Shown here piece by piece: positions 13,279 to 24,447 of a stretch of 64,000 nt of DNA. The position numbers were made by a program, and so were the translations under genes. Positions within the stretch are counted from its first letter, which is position 1, and each line of letters starts with the position of its first letter. The notes under the pieces were generated by a model that worked only from the letters and a program-made list of their open reading frames with translations, ran no database searches and was not told the origin of the DNA. The stretch is from contig JANUWF010001938.1 in assembly GCA_026120185.1 (NCBI GenBank), positions 248,001-312,000 of the forward strand, in the 5' to 3' direction. The stretch is from Voacanga thouarsii (taxonomy: Eukaryota; Streptophyta; Magnoliopsida; Gentianales; Apocynaceae).

Positions 13279-15698
13279 GAATTTCATCTGTCTAGTCTCA
13301 TATCTTTCTAGTGATGTTGACCTGTCTTGATGTAGTAGTATTCCATTTTGGGAATTAGGTATGCAAACAGCTCTTTTTTGGAGCAATGAGCATTTTTCTA
13401 GCAGCCCGAGGCATCTGTTTTGTGATATTTTAGCAGTGTTGACTTGGTCATTATAGATTCTGAATTTTTACATTATATGTTCAAATTTGTTAGAATTTGT
13501 CTATTGTGCTAGTCACGCAGAGATTCTTTAGTCCCTTTGGCTCTCTTTGTTTCCATTTGAACTAAAATTGGCTAGCTTTAGTTGTCTTGATGACATAAAT
13601 TTTTTGATGGAACCGTTCGTGAACTTTGGATTAAGTTGATCAAATCTTGAATCTCATGCGCGCCCGAAGAGCAGAATGGTATCTGCCCTTACGACGGCTG
13701 ATAAATTTTAATACACCAGTGTACTGCGCGAGTGCCTGGGAAATTTTCTGCTTTCGATTAGTAAATCTTAAATGGCATCTTCTCAAGCAAATGATACATA
13801 TATCAAAATTCGGCTCGGTTGTCTTGGAATGGAAGCACGGTAATTTCATCAAACATCAATTTGAACAGCTGTCTGAGCCGAGAGCTGCAGGTTGTGTTTT
13901 TTGGCATCGAGCGATGGAAGGAGTAACTCTTTTGCCACATAAACCGATTGAGACTAAATTTCTAGTTGTTTCTCATGTACAGCTTTAAAACGATCCTCCA
14001 TTGTCATTACGTTTCCATTCGTGTGCTTCCTCCGGCGAGACAAATTCGTTAACTTTAAAAGAAATTTATAAGTGGATAAAAATTAATTTGAGATGAATTT
14101 TATAAAATATTATTAAATATAGAAAGTCATGTGGAGTTTTAAAAAAAGAATATATGATGTATTGTGAATAAATAATAATTTTGAAAAATAAAAATTATAT
14201 AAAATAATAATATATTTAAATTAAAATAAAATTTCAATTTAAGTTTGAGATTAAAAAATTTCAATCCAACTATTGCATTCCAAAACCACGGCCTGTGAAA
14301 GGGACGGTGACCTGCCATTCCTGGCACAGACTTGCCTTTAGACTTCAGAGACGCATGACAGGTTAGTAGTTGTGATCGCGCAAGTTGTGATAATACAATT
14401 TGTGTGGTCATTTGAGTTCACATGAACATTTGACATAATTATATGAACATTCTACGTGATTATATGAATATCAAAACGACGTCATTCGACTAAAAAAAAT
14501 TTTACATGCGATTATCTTCTCGTACGTTGAATTTTTATTTTTTTATTTGAACCGTTAAATGGCCGCGTAAGTTGCCATACGCAACTTGCACGGCCAGATG
14601 CGATCCATTTGGGCTTCATTTTCGAAAAATTTGACTGATCATCACGAATTGGTTAGAGTGAAAAAACGAAGTAAAAGACCGTAAGTATTAAATTAAAAGG
14701 TAAATTAATTGAGAGTGAGTATTAAATTAGTTGGGTGAGAATAAGGGTTGGGAGAGCTCCCATCCGCGTCAAAATTTGAACAAATAGAGTAAATATCTTG
14801 TGTTAATTAATAAAACCACCCTTCACGCTTCCTCCACTTTCAAAGTCTTTTGTCTTCTCCCCGCCTCTTCCACCTTCTTCCCCAATCTCTCCTCTATATT
14901 TTTCTTTCCCCTTTTTTCTCTTTGACTTTTGACTGTGTATGTGATTCTCCAACACAAAATTTACCTCTATAATTCCATCTTTTTTATGCAAATTTGTAAA
15001 AGTAATTTGCAGATCTAGGATTGAACTTCTCTTTGTTTGCAAACATTTTACCATGATTACACCTAATGATGAAGGATTCAAATTAGTATTTCATGAGTAA
15101 AAATAAATAAATTTGATAAATTATTTTTTTCTTCTCGTTTACTTTTTAATAGAATCAATTTTTTATTTATTTTCATTCTATTCGTATTGACAAAATTAAT
15201 ATTTCCTCTATATTATATTATTTGATATTTTAACTATTTATACACAGATTAAGAATGTTAAAATCAATAAATAGTTTTTAATTATATCTCAAATTTATTC
15301 CTAATAGAATATAAAAATAAATAATTATTTATAAAATTTTTATTTTTTTATTAAATATAATTTAACTAAATTTAAAAATAATATTAAAATATATTCATCA
15401 TTAATATATAAAAAATATGTAAAGAATTAAATATTATAAAATAAAATACAAAAATTAAAACATCAAACGAATAGAGTATAAATTTCTTTACTTCCCGTTG
15501 ATGGAAGTAAATAAACCCTTTCCCTCCCCCCTCCGTTTTGCAAAACAAACAAAGCTTAAGTAAGAAGGTCAAAGGTTGCTTACATTGTTGGAGAAGCACA
15601 ATTTATTGCATAATGCTAAATCAACACAAACATCCGACAAAACAAATGCTACTCAGGATATGGGTGACTTCGCTACCACAGATCAGTGACCCTAAAAA
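13279..15698. other. Intergenic: CCCH-KH 3' UTR, MITE copy and AT-rich DNA
   Basis: The first several hundred bases are probably the CCCH-KH 3' UTR. A MITE copy follows at 14045-14275, then AT-rich DNA. At 14840-14960 there is a pyrimidine-rich tract. The short ORFs (for example 13647-13988 and 14803-15081) have no recognisable similarity and are not called. Confidence 0.5.
14045..14275 (-). repeat. AT-rich MITE-like repeat, copy b (inverted relative to copy a)
   Basis: The reverse complement matches copy a (11560-11770) over about 200 bp, including the TATTTATTCACAATACATCA and TCATCTCAAATTAATTTTTA blocks. It lies between the CCCH-KH gene and the first LEA gene. Confidence 0.65.
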
Positions 15699-16249
15699 CT
15701 AACTACTATATGCACCGCCGGTGCCATAGCCTTTGTTCGTAGCAGCGCCAACCTCCGTATTATGTGCAGTGCTTGGGCTTTGAGTCCCGGTGGCAGTCCC
15801 AATGGGGTGCGATTCCACCCCCCCCTCAGTAACTTTTCCCATTGGTTCCCCCGTGCCTTGTCCCGGCAGTGCCGACATCTGATGCGACCCCGTGGGCTGC
15901 CCTGGCTCCCCCCTGGTTGAATACGAGTGCGGCGCCCCGGTGTTGTTTGATGCTTGCCTCGCTGCAGCATTGTTCTGGTAAGTCTCCTGCTTGTTGCGTT
16001 CAGCCTCGCGGATCCTTTCCTCCTTCTTCTGCGTTGCCATTACTTTCTCCGTTTCATCATGGGCACTCATTAGCTCAACCTGATCGAGAGTACACACAAG
16101 ATCAAGACACAAACAAATTATTCCATCGAGAAAAATTAACAAATATTACTACAGTAAATTACCTTCTCTTCAACGACAGCCCTTGTCTTTTCCATGCCAG
16201 ACTTTGCCGAAGCGGCAATATTGGCGGCTGTCTCCTTAATGGCCTGCAT
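15699..16249 (-). CDS. Group 4 (LEA_1) late embryogenesis abundant protein, copy 1
   Basis: LEA_1 proteins are hydrophilic and disordered, and protect cells during drying in seeds and stressed tissue. Two exons, 16163-16249 and 15699-16079 (stop TAG), phase 0 join, 155 aa. The conserved N-terminal helix reads MQAIKETAANIAASAKSGME, then KTRAVVEEK at the exon junction. A charged segment follows (KKEERIREAERNKQE), then a Gly/Thr/Ser/Pro-rich disordered tail ending in GYGTGGAYSS. No signal peptide or membrane segment. The ATG chosen is the one that gives the standard MQ start. It is a tandem relative of the gene at 18161-18720, with the same intron position (after codon 29). An Arabidopsis counterpart from memory is LEA4-5 (At5g06760). 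Confidence 0.93.
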
Positions 16250-17310
16250 TGTTTTCCCTTTGCTTTCCCTGATATCAAAGTTAAACTTTGTTGTTATAAT
16301 AATTGTATCCGATTCAAGAAGCAACTTTCTTGTGTACGTTCGAGGGTAAAAAATGCATTCTTCTTTTGGGGAACTAAAATAGATTGTGGAAGGCTAAAAA
16401 ATGCATGGTGAAACGTGTATAGAAGAAGAAGTGGATTTGCTGAATCATCGTTTATCCTCTCAGGTTTCACAGCGTGTCCACAACGTGTCAACTTCTGCAT
16501 TTTTGTGGGATTGTCCGTTCGGAAGTTTCCTTTAATCTATGAAGATAATGTTCTTTTGGTTAAATCTCTGTCTACGAAGAGACGAGACGACTCAGCACTC
16601 TAAGCGGTCTATTGGTGGCTATCTGAATTTCCCATCCACCAATGTAATCCCAAATCATAGAGCAGTTGAGTTTTCTTGATCAAGTCTTCCTTCTTAAAGT
16701 AAATTTTAATATATATTAATAATATTTTTTCTATTTCAAATTATTTATTTAATTTAATTGATTAAATTTTTAATTAATTAAATTTTTATTTTTATTTTTA
16801 TTGATAAAAATTAATTTATTCTTTTTTTATTTATTAAAAAATATTAAAATTCTAAAATTTTAATATATTTTATATTGCTTCTTTTTTTTGTTATTTAAAT
16901 AAAATTATTTTGTTAAGAAAAAAATTATTTAATACATTGAAATATAATGTTATTAAATGGGACAAAATTAAAATATTAAATCTTAAGTTCTTAATAAAAC
17001 AAATAAGAAACAAATAACTAGAAACAGAAGCTAAATTAGAAATAAGAAAATAATTTAAGACAGGACTAATAATATTTAAATAGTACTTATTATACTTAAT
17101 TTAATATTTTTTATAATTTAATAACGTTGATCAACTTTGACTTGAATCAACTGGAAAGTTGGCCAATGGAAGAATTTGAACCTTTTATTATCTACTTACA
17201 GTAGAGTCTATCACGAAAATCATGATTAATTGAGTTAGGTTTCAAAACACTTAATTTGATACCATACCTTTGATAAAACCTTGTATGCTCAGTTAATTCT
17301 TTTTATTAAC
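16250..17310. other. LEA copy 1 upstream region and AT-rich spacer
   Basis: Within about 300 bp upstream of the ATG (gene reads leftward) there are ACGT-core motifs near 16413 and 16484 (ACACGTT-type, ABRE-like) and TGCATG near 16403 (RY-like). From about 16690 on the DNA is very AT-rich with no gene. Confidence 0.4.
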
Positions 17311-17572
17311 TACTCCCTCCGTCTCAATAAAATTAACCTATTTATTATTTTAAATTATTTTAAAAAATTTGACACTTTTTTTTAAAAAAAATTTGCTATA
17401 TAATTTATTATATAATAATTAATATACTTCATATATATTATTTTTATATATTTAAATTTAACATAAATTATTATAAGATTCACATATTTTTTACTTTTAT
17501 AATATTATATTATATTCTATTATTATTCAATTTTAATTTTTATTTTTATATAAAATCTCAACCGAATGAATA
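17311..17572. mobile_element. Stowaway-like MITE
   Basis: The left end reads TA then CTCCCTCCGTCTCAATAAAA, the hallmark of plant Tc1/mariner Stowaway MITEs. The right end, read in reverse complement, is a diverged copy (TTCATTCGGTTGAGATTTTA) followed by TA. The size of about 260 bp, AT-rich interior and TA flanks fit. It lies between the two LEA genes. Confidence 0.65.
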
Positions 17573-18160
17573 CTATTTTTTAACTTAATAATATCAATCC
17601 CGATGCTTCTAAGTGAAACAATCAGCCTCCAGAGATGGGCAGCAACAGAATACTTCTTCCGACCAAATTTTAGGCAGTATTGTTTGTCTCGTTACGCTTC
17701 TAGTATTCATGCTGGTAGCGAGCATCCTCTTTTCCAACCAAAACTGCTTTATCCATATGACCGGTTCTTCTCTTTTCTCCAAGCTATATATATATATATA
17801 TATAGATACACTCTGAACCCTTAATCGGTTTCTTATTAGCATCTTATAATGATTAATTCGGCTTGGATCCAAGAATGTCGGGAAGTGCATACATAGGAAT
17901 CTGCTAAAAGTTTTCACTTCAAGAAAATGCATGAATGTGCACGGTACACATCAAGTTCCTCAATGAAACAACCAATTTATTCCAATCCAAACATAACTAT
18001 TACTGTATTACATGCGTTACAGAATAGCAGCACGTAATATGATCTGTTTTTACTTGCTTAACCCTGTTTCTTTTCCGGTCACCAAAACTACAGACATGCT
18101 AAACAGGAACCTGAATCCACCTAAAAAGCTTTATTCTAAACTCAGTAGAGCACATCAACC
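17573..18160. other. Spacer between the LEA genes
   Basis: It contains a (TA)n run at about 17785-17804 and the probable 3' UTR of LEA copy 2 at its right end. ORFs in several frames around 17603-17932 overlap each other and show no family features. Confidence 0.5.
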
Positions 18161-18720
18161 CTAATATGTCGCACCAGGTCCATAACCAGCTGTGTCCTTT
18201 CCGCCAGCAACCCTGGGGTCTTGAACTCCAGTCCTTCCACTTCCCGTGTTGGTACCAGCAGGGTACTGAGACCCAACGGAACCCCTAGTTACTCCGGTTG
18301 GATGGTCTTCCCTAACTGGCCCCTGCGGTGTAAAACCAGGGCGATCGGTCGTGCCGGTAGAGTAACCTGTGGCGTCGGCTCCAGCAGCGGTGTACCCGTG
18401 GCCGTGGCCAACGCCATGCTCACGCCTGGCAGCGGCGTTTTCAGCACGTGCATCTTGCTTCATACGCTCTGCCTCGCTGATTCTTGCCTCTTTCTTTTGC
18501 TCAGCAATCTCTTTCTTCACTGGATCGCGCGTGGTCATCTTCCCAACCTGTAAAGCAAACTCAACAATTTGTATTAGCAGAAAGTAACTAGCGATTCAAC
18601 CAAAAATCATGATTCCAGAAAGGAGATATTTACCTTTTCCTCCGCGACAGCCTTGGTCTTCTCCATCCCGGATTTTGCCGATGCAGCAACATTAGAAGCG
18701 GCCTCCTTAGCTGATTGCAT
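18161..18720 (-). CDS. Group 4 (LEA_1) late embryogenesis abundant protein, copy 2
   Basis: Same family and role as the copy at 15699-16249. Two exons, 18634-18720 and 18161-18547 (stop TAG), phase 0, 157 aa. It starts MQSAKEAASNVAASAKSGME, then KTKAVAEEK at the exon junction. The next part is VGKMTTRDPVKKEIAEQKKE, which keeps the DP..KE signature that copy 1 has lost (DETEKVM). A long Gly/Thr/His-rich tail ends GYGPGATY. Its promoter carries a G-box-like ACACGTGT (18899-18906) and an RY element CATGCATG (18816-18823), consistent with ABA and seed control. It is probably the more typical family member of the pair. Confidence 0.94.
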
Positions 18721-18815
18721 TTTCTTTTCTTCTTACTCGAATTCCTTACGAAAGTTTGAACTTCTCTCTAGGATTTAACGGATACGTTAACAATCTTTAT
18801 CTAGAACTCGAAGAT

Positions 18816-18906
18816 CATGCATGAGCTCTCCTGGGATTTAAAAGGAGCGGTTGCAGGAAGCAAAATTGAAGATTTGGCAACGCGTGTAAGATTACATTAC
18901 ACGTGT
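18816..18906 (-). promoter_or_regulatory. RY element, TATA box and ABRE/G-box upstream of LEA copy 2
   Basis: Reading leftward toward the gene, ACACGTGT (18899-18906) and an ACGCGT-core site (about 18880) come first. A TATA-like TTTTAAAT (about 18836-18843) follows, and then CATGCATG (18816-18823), about 100 bp from the ATG. ABRE plus RY is the combination bound by ABI5/bZIP and ABI3/FUS3 in seed genes. Confidence 0.55.
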
Positions 18907-19925
18907 AGACGAAAGAAGACATGTTTGTGTAAAATGAGGACATTTGTCCAGAGAACAGAGAAGATGAGCCATCCCCGTCGGAAGCACACATGAAGATCTT
19001 GAACTTGGAAAAATTCTTCTGTGTATCAAATTTATTAAGATATTATATTATTTATAATGAAAATTATACATTAATTATTATATAGAATTTTATTTGTAAA
19101 GAATATAATTATTTAATGAATAAGTATAAAATATATATAAGAATTTTTTTAATTATATTTTATTTAAAATATTATTTGTTTATAAATTTTTTTATTTTAT
19201 TTTAAAATAGATATTCGTATATATATTTTTAAAATTAATAATTAATTTTTTTATTTTATTCTTATTTATTTTAAATCAATTATATAATCTTTTAATTTTT
19301 TTTTTCTTTTTATATCTTTAAAATTTTCACTAATTAATAGTTATTATATTTTTAATATAAATAAAATAAAAATTTTATTTAAATTATATGATTATTTTTA
19401 ATACATTTAATTTATATATAAAAAAATTTATAAAAAAATATTTTATTTTGTACTGCTAGTTTGTTTGTACGTGGAGGCATAAGAGCCTGCAAGATGGCTT
19501 TCGTGTTACACGTAGTTCAAAGAGAAAGGATTTTCCAGTTTTCTTAAACTTCCAACTAGCCTCAATGCACCTAAGCCTGTCGTACATTCCCGTTCACCAG
19601 AACAAAGGGATGCCTTTTTCTTAAAATTTCCGACTAGCAAACCATAACCTACTAATCATGAACCAGACGTAGATAACATAAACCTCTTCATGATCAACAT
19701 TTCAAGGTTTTAGAATTTTACTATAAAGTGAAACCTCGGAAATACTTATTCTCATCTTAATTTAAAAATATTTTAATTTAATAAAATTATACTTTAAATA
19801 ATTTTTATTTTTAAAATTTTATTATATACTCATAACACAAGTTAAAGAACATTATAAAGATTTTAAATAATTAATTTGGTTTGATATCTAAACGTTCTAC
19901 TATGAAAGTAATTTATTTATTATTA
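18907..19925. other. AT-rich intergenic DNA with Stowaway/MITE-like pieces
   Basis: 19060-19440 is extremely AT-rich and shares blocks with the Stowaway-like element at 30447-30722 (AAAATAGAT..TTCGTATATA and TCAATTATATAATCTTTTAA). A short piece at 19740-19840 resembles the MITE family of 11560-11770. No gene seen. Confidence 0.45.
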
Positions 19926-21020
19926 TAGATGATTGACTATTGTAGGGGGAAAAAATAATTCATATGTGGTATTTATTAATATAGAAAAAGCCTACGATAA
20001 GTTGTTTAGAGAAGTAGCTTGGTGGGTTCTTACAAAGAAAAATGCATCACATAAGTATATTATTCTCATTAAAAATATGTATGATGAGGCATGTATGAGT
20101 GTAAGGAGTTGCGTTGAAGTGACTATAGAGTTTCTTATTATTATTGGGATACATCAATGAGTTAGTCATTTTTCCTTCGTGACCATTGTAAATGAGTTGA
20201 TTTGTACTATATAGAGACTGTGTTTATAATGTATATTGTTTGCTAACAATATTGTGTTAATTTATGAGATTAGAGTCGGTGTAAATGTTAAATTGAAATT
20301 GTGTCGTAAGATGTTGGAATTTAAAGGCTTCAAAATTAGTAGGAGTAAAATGAAATAAATGAAATGCAAGTTTAGTACTAGTAGAATATAACTCAAGGTG
20401 TAACTTTAGAGGGTAGAGATATACTAATAGATGATATTTAATATCTATTATTCAAAAAGGCAAAGAGTTCGACGGTAACGTTGCGTAACTAGTTAATGCG
20501 AGTTGGTTGAAATTAATGAGTGCAAATGGTATTCTTTGTGATCGTAATATGAGTCTAAAAGAAAAGTTTTATAGAATAACCGTAAAACTTACTCTTGTTA
20601 TATAGTACGAAATGTTAGACAGTTAAAGAGTGTCATATTTATAAAATGAAGATAGTTGAAATACGTATGTTACGATGGATGTGCGGATATACTAGAAATA
20701 ATAAAGTAAGGAACAAGACTGTTCGGGAAAAAATAGGTAAGTATTTATTGAAGATAAGATAAGAGAAAATTAACCACTTACGTTGGTGAGAAGATCAAAT
20801 GATACTCCTATTAGGAGAATTGAGGGATAAAAGCATGATGGGTTTGATATAGAGGCAAGTCTAAAACGGTATAGATGAAGATGATTAGAATAAATATGTT
20901 TATGTTAAATTTGGATGAAAGTAAAGAAGTAGAGGAAGATGATTCATGTGAAACGACCATACGTAATCTTGTATTGGTTATTATAACTGACCTCAAATTT
21001 CTTGATATTAAAATTTAATT
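19926..21020 (+). pseudogene. Decayed RTE-type LINE (reverse transcriptase relic)
   Basis: Reading frames with many stops and frameshifts match the plant RTE reverse transcriptase. VVFINIEKAYDKLFREVAWW, then HKYIILIKNMYDEA, stand for the usual FIDLEKAYDRVPREVLWW region. About 20240-20380 reads CILFANNIVLIYE, in which the usual FADD catalytic box has become FANN, and later KGFKISRSK. Around 20500-20800 come WLKLMSANGILCDR, EMLDS, MLRWM-like and EDKIRENYHLRW fragments. The 3' end near 20985-21015 still resembles the family's GCCGACCCCAAATTT..GGGATTAA terminus. It is long dead. Confidence 0.85.
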
Positions 21021-22110
21021 TTTTTTATTTTATTATTATATATTTATAATATATTATATTTTTTCTTTAACTTTATTTAAATTTATTCTAATTTTATATA
21101 TTTAATAATTTTTATTTTATTCATATAAACTTATTTTAATATAATTATTGTCTAAATACACCCCTCGATAATCACTTATGTATTAAAAAAAAAAAAAAAG
21201 AAACTGGTAAGTTCCATGATTTTCTCTCCATTTGGGTTAATTAAGTTCCATAATTCATATTTTTTTAATCTTGTTTTAGATAAATCTCTCATTTACTTAA
21301 AGAAATAGAAAAGAAGAGAATCTCTCTTTCCAAAAGCAATTAAAACTGGTCAAACTAGATGCCAAATTTCTTCTTTGTTCTTTTTTCAGCTAAACGTGCA
21401 CCTTTTCCTCGTTAGCAAGGACTGAGATTTTTTTTTTCCCCAATCGTTACCGTGATCTTGAGTTTAATAATTATACGAAAGAATAAGATTCTCGTGATTT
21501 ATCTTCATTTTGACTATAGAATTTTTCCTTATCATAACATGACTCTTACTCAATTATAACAATTTAAAAATACTATTCACACATTAAACACATTTATTGT
21601 GTATTAACAAAAAACCAGTACACAAATTAATCAGAAAAAGAAATAAAAATATTTAAAAATTTGTACATTAATAATAATTTTATTTGGCTATTGAATTTGA
21701 AGAATTGAAAAAAAAAAAAAAAAGTCCATTTCAAAGAAGTATATTGATCTGTGTATGGGAAGCAATCCACTGTCCTCCCTTTCAATCGAAGCACGAGTTA
21801 CCCTTGAAGCATAAAGACCATTTAACAAATTACCATTACGATTATACACCAGTCAAGGAGAAAAAAAAAAAAAATGAAACAACACATGAATATATATATA
21901 TTAATCGTAAAAAAGAATTTTCAATCAAAGTCCATCAATTTTGTACTTTTCAATAATGGAATACTTGCAGAGTGCTTCGCGTATTCCCCTCGAGGTGACC
22001 TCTCATCCTTTCTTGTTTATTAGTAGCTTTAGAATTAAGCTAAGTAAATTATACTAAAATTTTTATCTTATTATACTATATTTGAGAAGAAAATTTTCTT
22101 AATTTAATAT
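21021..22110. other. AT-rich spacer before the copia element
   Basis: There is no recognisable gene. The ORF at 21684-21956 is mostly poly-lysine from A-runs and is not called. Confidence 0.5.
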
Positions 22111-22464
22111 TGTTATAAAATTAGGGTATTGTTAGAATAATATCTACACACTACACACTAAAAAAATTCTAACTATTCTTTACACAATAATTTCTCTTCA
22201 AACTTCTCTCTTTCTTTCTCTCACAATTTTTTCTCTAATCTTTCTTTCACAAAATGATGGTGTATTACAAGCTTAGAAAATAGTTCTATTTATAGAGCTC
22301 TAATTAGTGGATTACATCATGGCATACATCATCTTCCACTAATCTTAATTAGTGGTGTCTCTACTAAATGGTGGATATCCATAAAAATCTTCTCTAATTA
22401 TTCACATAAATCCATAATTAGTTGAGCATCCACTAATTAATGGAGATTCCAATAATTCATAACA
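22111..22464 (-). repeat. Copia 3' LTR, type B
   Basis: 354 bp starting TG and ending CA on the plus strand. It is very similar to the solo LTR at 29638-29989. In element orientation it starts TGTTATGAATTATTGGAATC and has CTCTATAAATAGA as a TATA region. The polypurine tract abuts it on the inner side. Confidence 0.9.
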
Positions 22465-22473
22465 CTCCCCCTT
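22465..22473 (-). other. Polypurine tract of the copia element
   Basis: In element orientation AAGGGGGAG lies directly before the TGTTATG of the type B LTR. This is the plus-strand priming site and fixes the inner LTR border. Confidence 0.85.
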
Positions 22474-22589
22474 GGATGTCCATCCATTACATAAAGAATA
22501 TGCCTCGTTAAAATCTTATTAGATAAAAATCCAGTGGGAAAAAAAATATAGTGAAGGAAAAAGAGTACACTATTCTATATGTCTGTTTA

Positions 22590-23369
22590 TTACTCCCCCT
22601 GATGAGATGATTCCTTTAAATCTTTAAACCGACGCATACCGATTTTATATCTCAACTTCTCAAATGTTGCAGTCGGTAAAGTCTTCGTGAAAATATCTGC
22701 GAGGTTGTCACATGACCGAATTTGTAGCACATCAATTTCACATTTCTTTTGGAGTTCATGAGTAAAGAAGAATTTTGGTGAAATATGTTTTGTCCGATCT
22801 CCTTTAATATATCCTCCTCGTAATTGAGCTATGCAAGCTGCATTATCTTCATAAAGAAGAGTTGGAATACCTTTGATTGATGATAATCCACAACTTTCTC
22901 GGATATAATGAATCATGGATCTTAGCCATACACATTCTCGACTTGCTTCATGAATGGCTATAATTTCAGTATGATTTGAAGAAGTAGCTGCTATAGATTG
23001 TTTCATAGAACACCATAATATAGCAGTATTTCCACATGTAAATAAATAGCCCGTTTGAGAACGTGCTTTATGTGGATCAGATAAATAACCAGCATCTGCA
23101 TAACCTATCAATGTTGGACTGGTTTTATTTGAATAAAATAATCCGAGATCAATTGTACCTTGGAGATATCGAAGGACTTGTTTAATTCCATTCCAATGTC
23201 GTCGTGTTGGTGAAAAACTAAATCTTGCTAATAAATTGACAGCAAAAGCAATATCATGTCTTGTATTATTAGCAAGATACATCAATGCACCAATTGCACT
23301 GAGATATGGTACTTCAGGACCAAGGAGTTCTTCATCATTTTCTTGAGGTCGGAAAGGATTTTTATCCAC
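22590..23369 (-). pseudogene. Copia RT C-terminus and RNase H
   Basis: An open frame of 259 codons includes PEVPYLSAIGALMYLANNTR, DIAFAVNLLARFS, the RNase H parts IGYADAGYLSDPHKARSQTG, LYEDNAACIAQ, DRTKHISPKFFF and NLADIFTKTLP. Just upstream (about 23380) a TAA interrupts the frame that would join it to the RT at 23432-24430. It belongs to the type B half. Confidence 0.9.
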
Positions 23370-23407
23370 ATTTAATTATCGGACAATCATTGGAATACTC
23401 AATGGAT

Positions 23408-24437
23408 GTGCTTTGTCCATGTAAAATCTTTTTAGCACTTTACTGTATATGTTGATTGATGAATAAATGTTCCACTCTCCAAATGTTCAATTTGTAAACC
23501 AAGGCAAAATTTGGTTTTACCAAAATCCTTAATTTCGAATTCTCTTTTTAAATGATCAATTGTTTCTTGGAGTTCTTCAGGAGTTCTAATAAGATTAATA
23601 TCATCAACATATATAATTAATATCACAAATTTAGAACCAGTTTTCTTAATAAAAACCCATGGACATACCTGGTCATTTTTAAATCCTGTTTTCAATAAAT
23701 ATTCACTAAGACGTGTGAACCACATGCGCCCAGATTGCTTCAGGCCATATAATGATTTCTACAACTTGATGGAGTAATTTTCACGAGGATAATGTTTATA
23801 TGCTTCAGGCATATGAAATCCTTCGGGGATTTTCATGTAAATATCATTTTCTAAATTTCCATACAAGTAAGCAGTGACAACATCTAATAGGCGCATATCT
23901 ATCTTTTCATGTACTGCCAAATTGATAAGATATCGGAGTGTAATAGCATTAACAATAGGAGAATAAGTTTCATCATAATCAATACTTGGTCTTTGTGAAA
24001 AACCTTGGACTACTAATCGCGCTTTATATCGAACGATTTCATTATTTTCATTGTGCTTTCGCACAAATATCCATTTGTAGCCAACAGGTTTTACACCTTC
24101 TGGTGTTCGGACTGCAGGGTCCGAAGACTTCACGTTTTGCCAGTGCATTTAACTCCGATTGAATCGCATCTTTCCATTGCAGCCAATCTTTTCTATGCCG
24201 ACATTCATCAACTGATATTGGTTCAGGATCATCATTATCCTGTGTAATATCAAGAGATATATTGTATGCAAATATATTATCAATAACAGTTTCTATCCGA
24301 TTCCAACTTCTACCGGGAAGTGGTATAATTGATAGAAATTTCAGTGTTACTTTCATCAATTTCTGGTTCTTTGTCATCAGTTATCTCTTGGTCTTTATCA
24401 TTCTTTTCTTCAATATGATCTTCTGGATCATTTAATC
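23408..24437 (-). pseudogene. Copia reverse transcriptase, copy 1 (type B half)
   Basis: Broken frames encode GYKWIFVRKHNENNEIVRYK, DVVTAYLYGNLENDIYMKIP, SLYGLKQSGRMW and the catalytic IIYVDDINLI. A TAG falls just before KSLYGL (about 23757), and there is a frameshift near 24100-24150. The upstream integrase that should continue from here is missing, and the sequence instead joins the end of copy 2. Confidence 0.88.
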
Positions 24438-24447
24438 ATCTTCAATA

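Noticed and set aside
15842..16411. 189-codon plus-strand ORF across LEA copy 1
   Set aside because: It runs antisense to both LEA exons and through their intron. The LEA reading has splice sites and family motifs.
18221..18587. Plus-strand ORFs over LEA copy 2
   Set aside because: They are shadows of the Gly/Thr-rich LEA exon.
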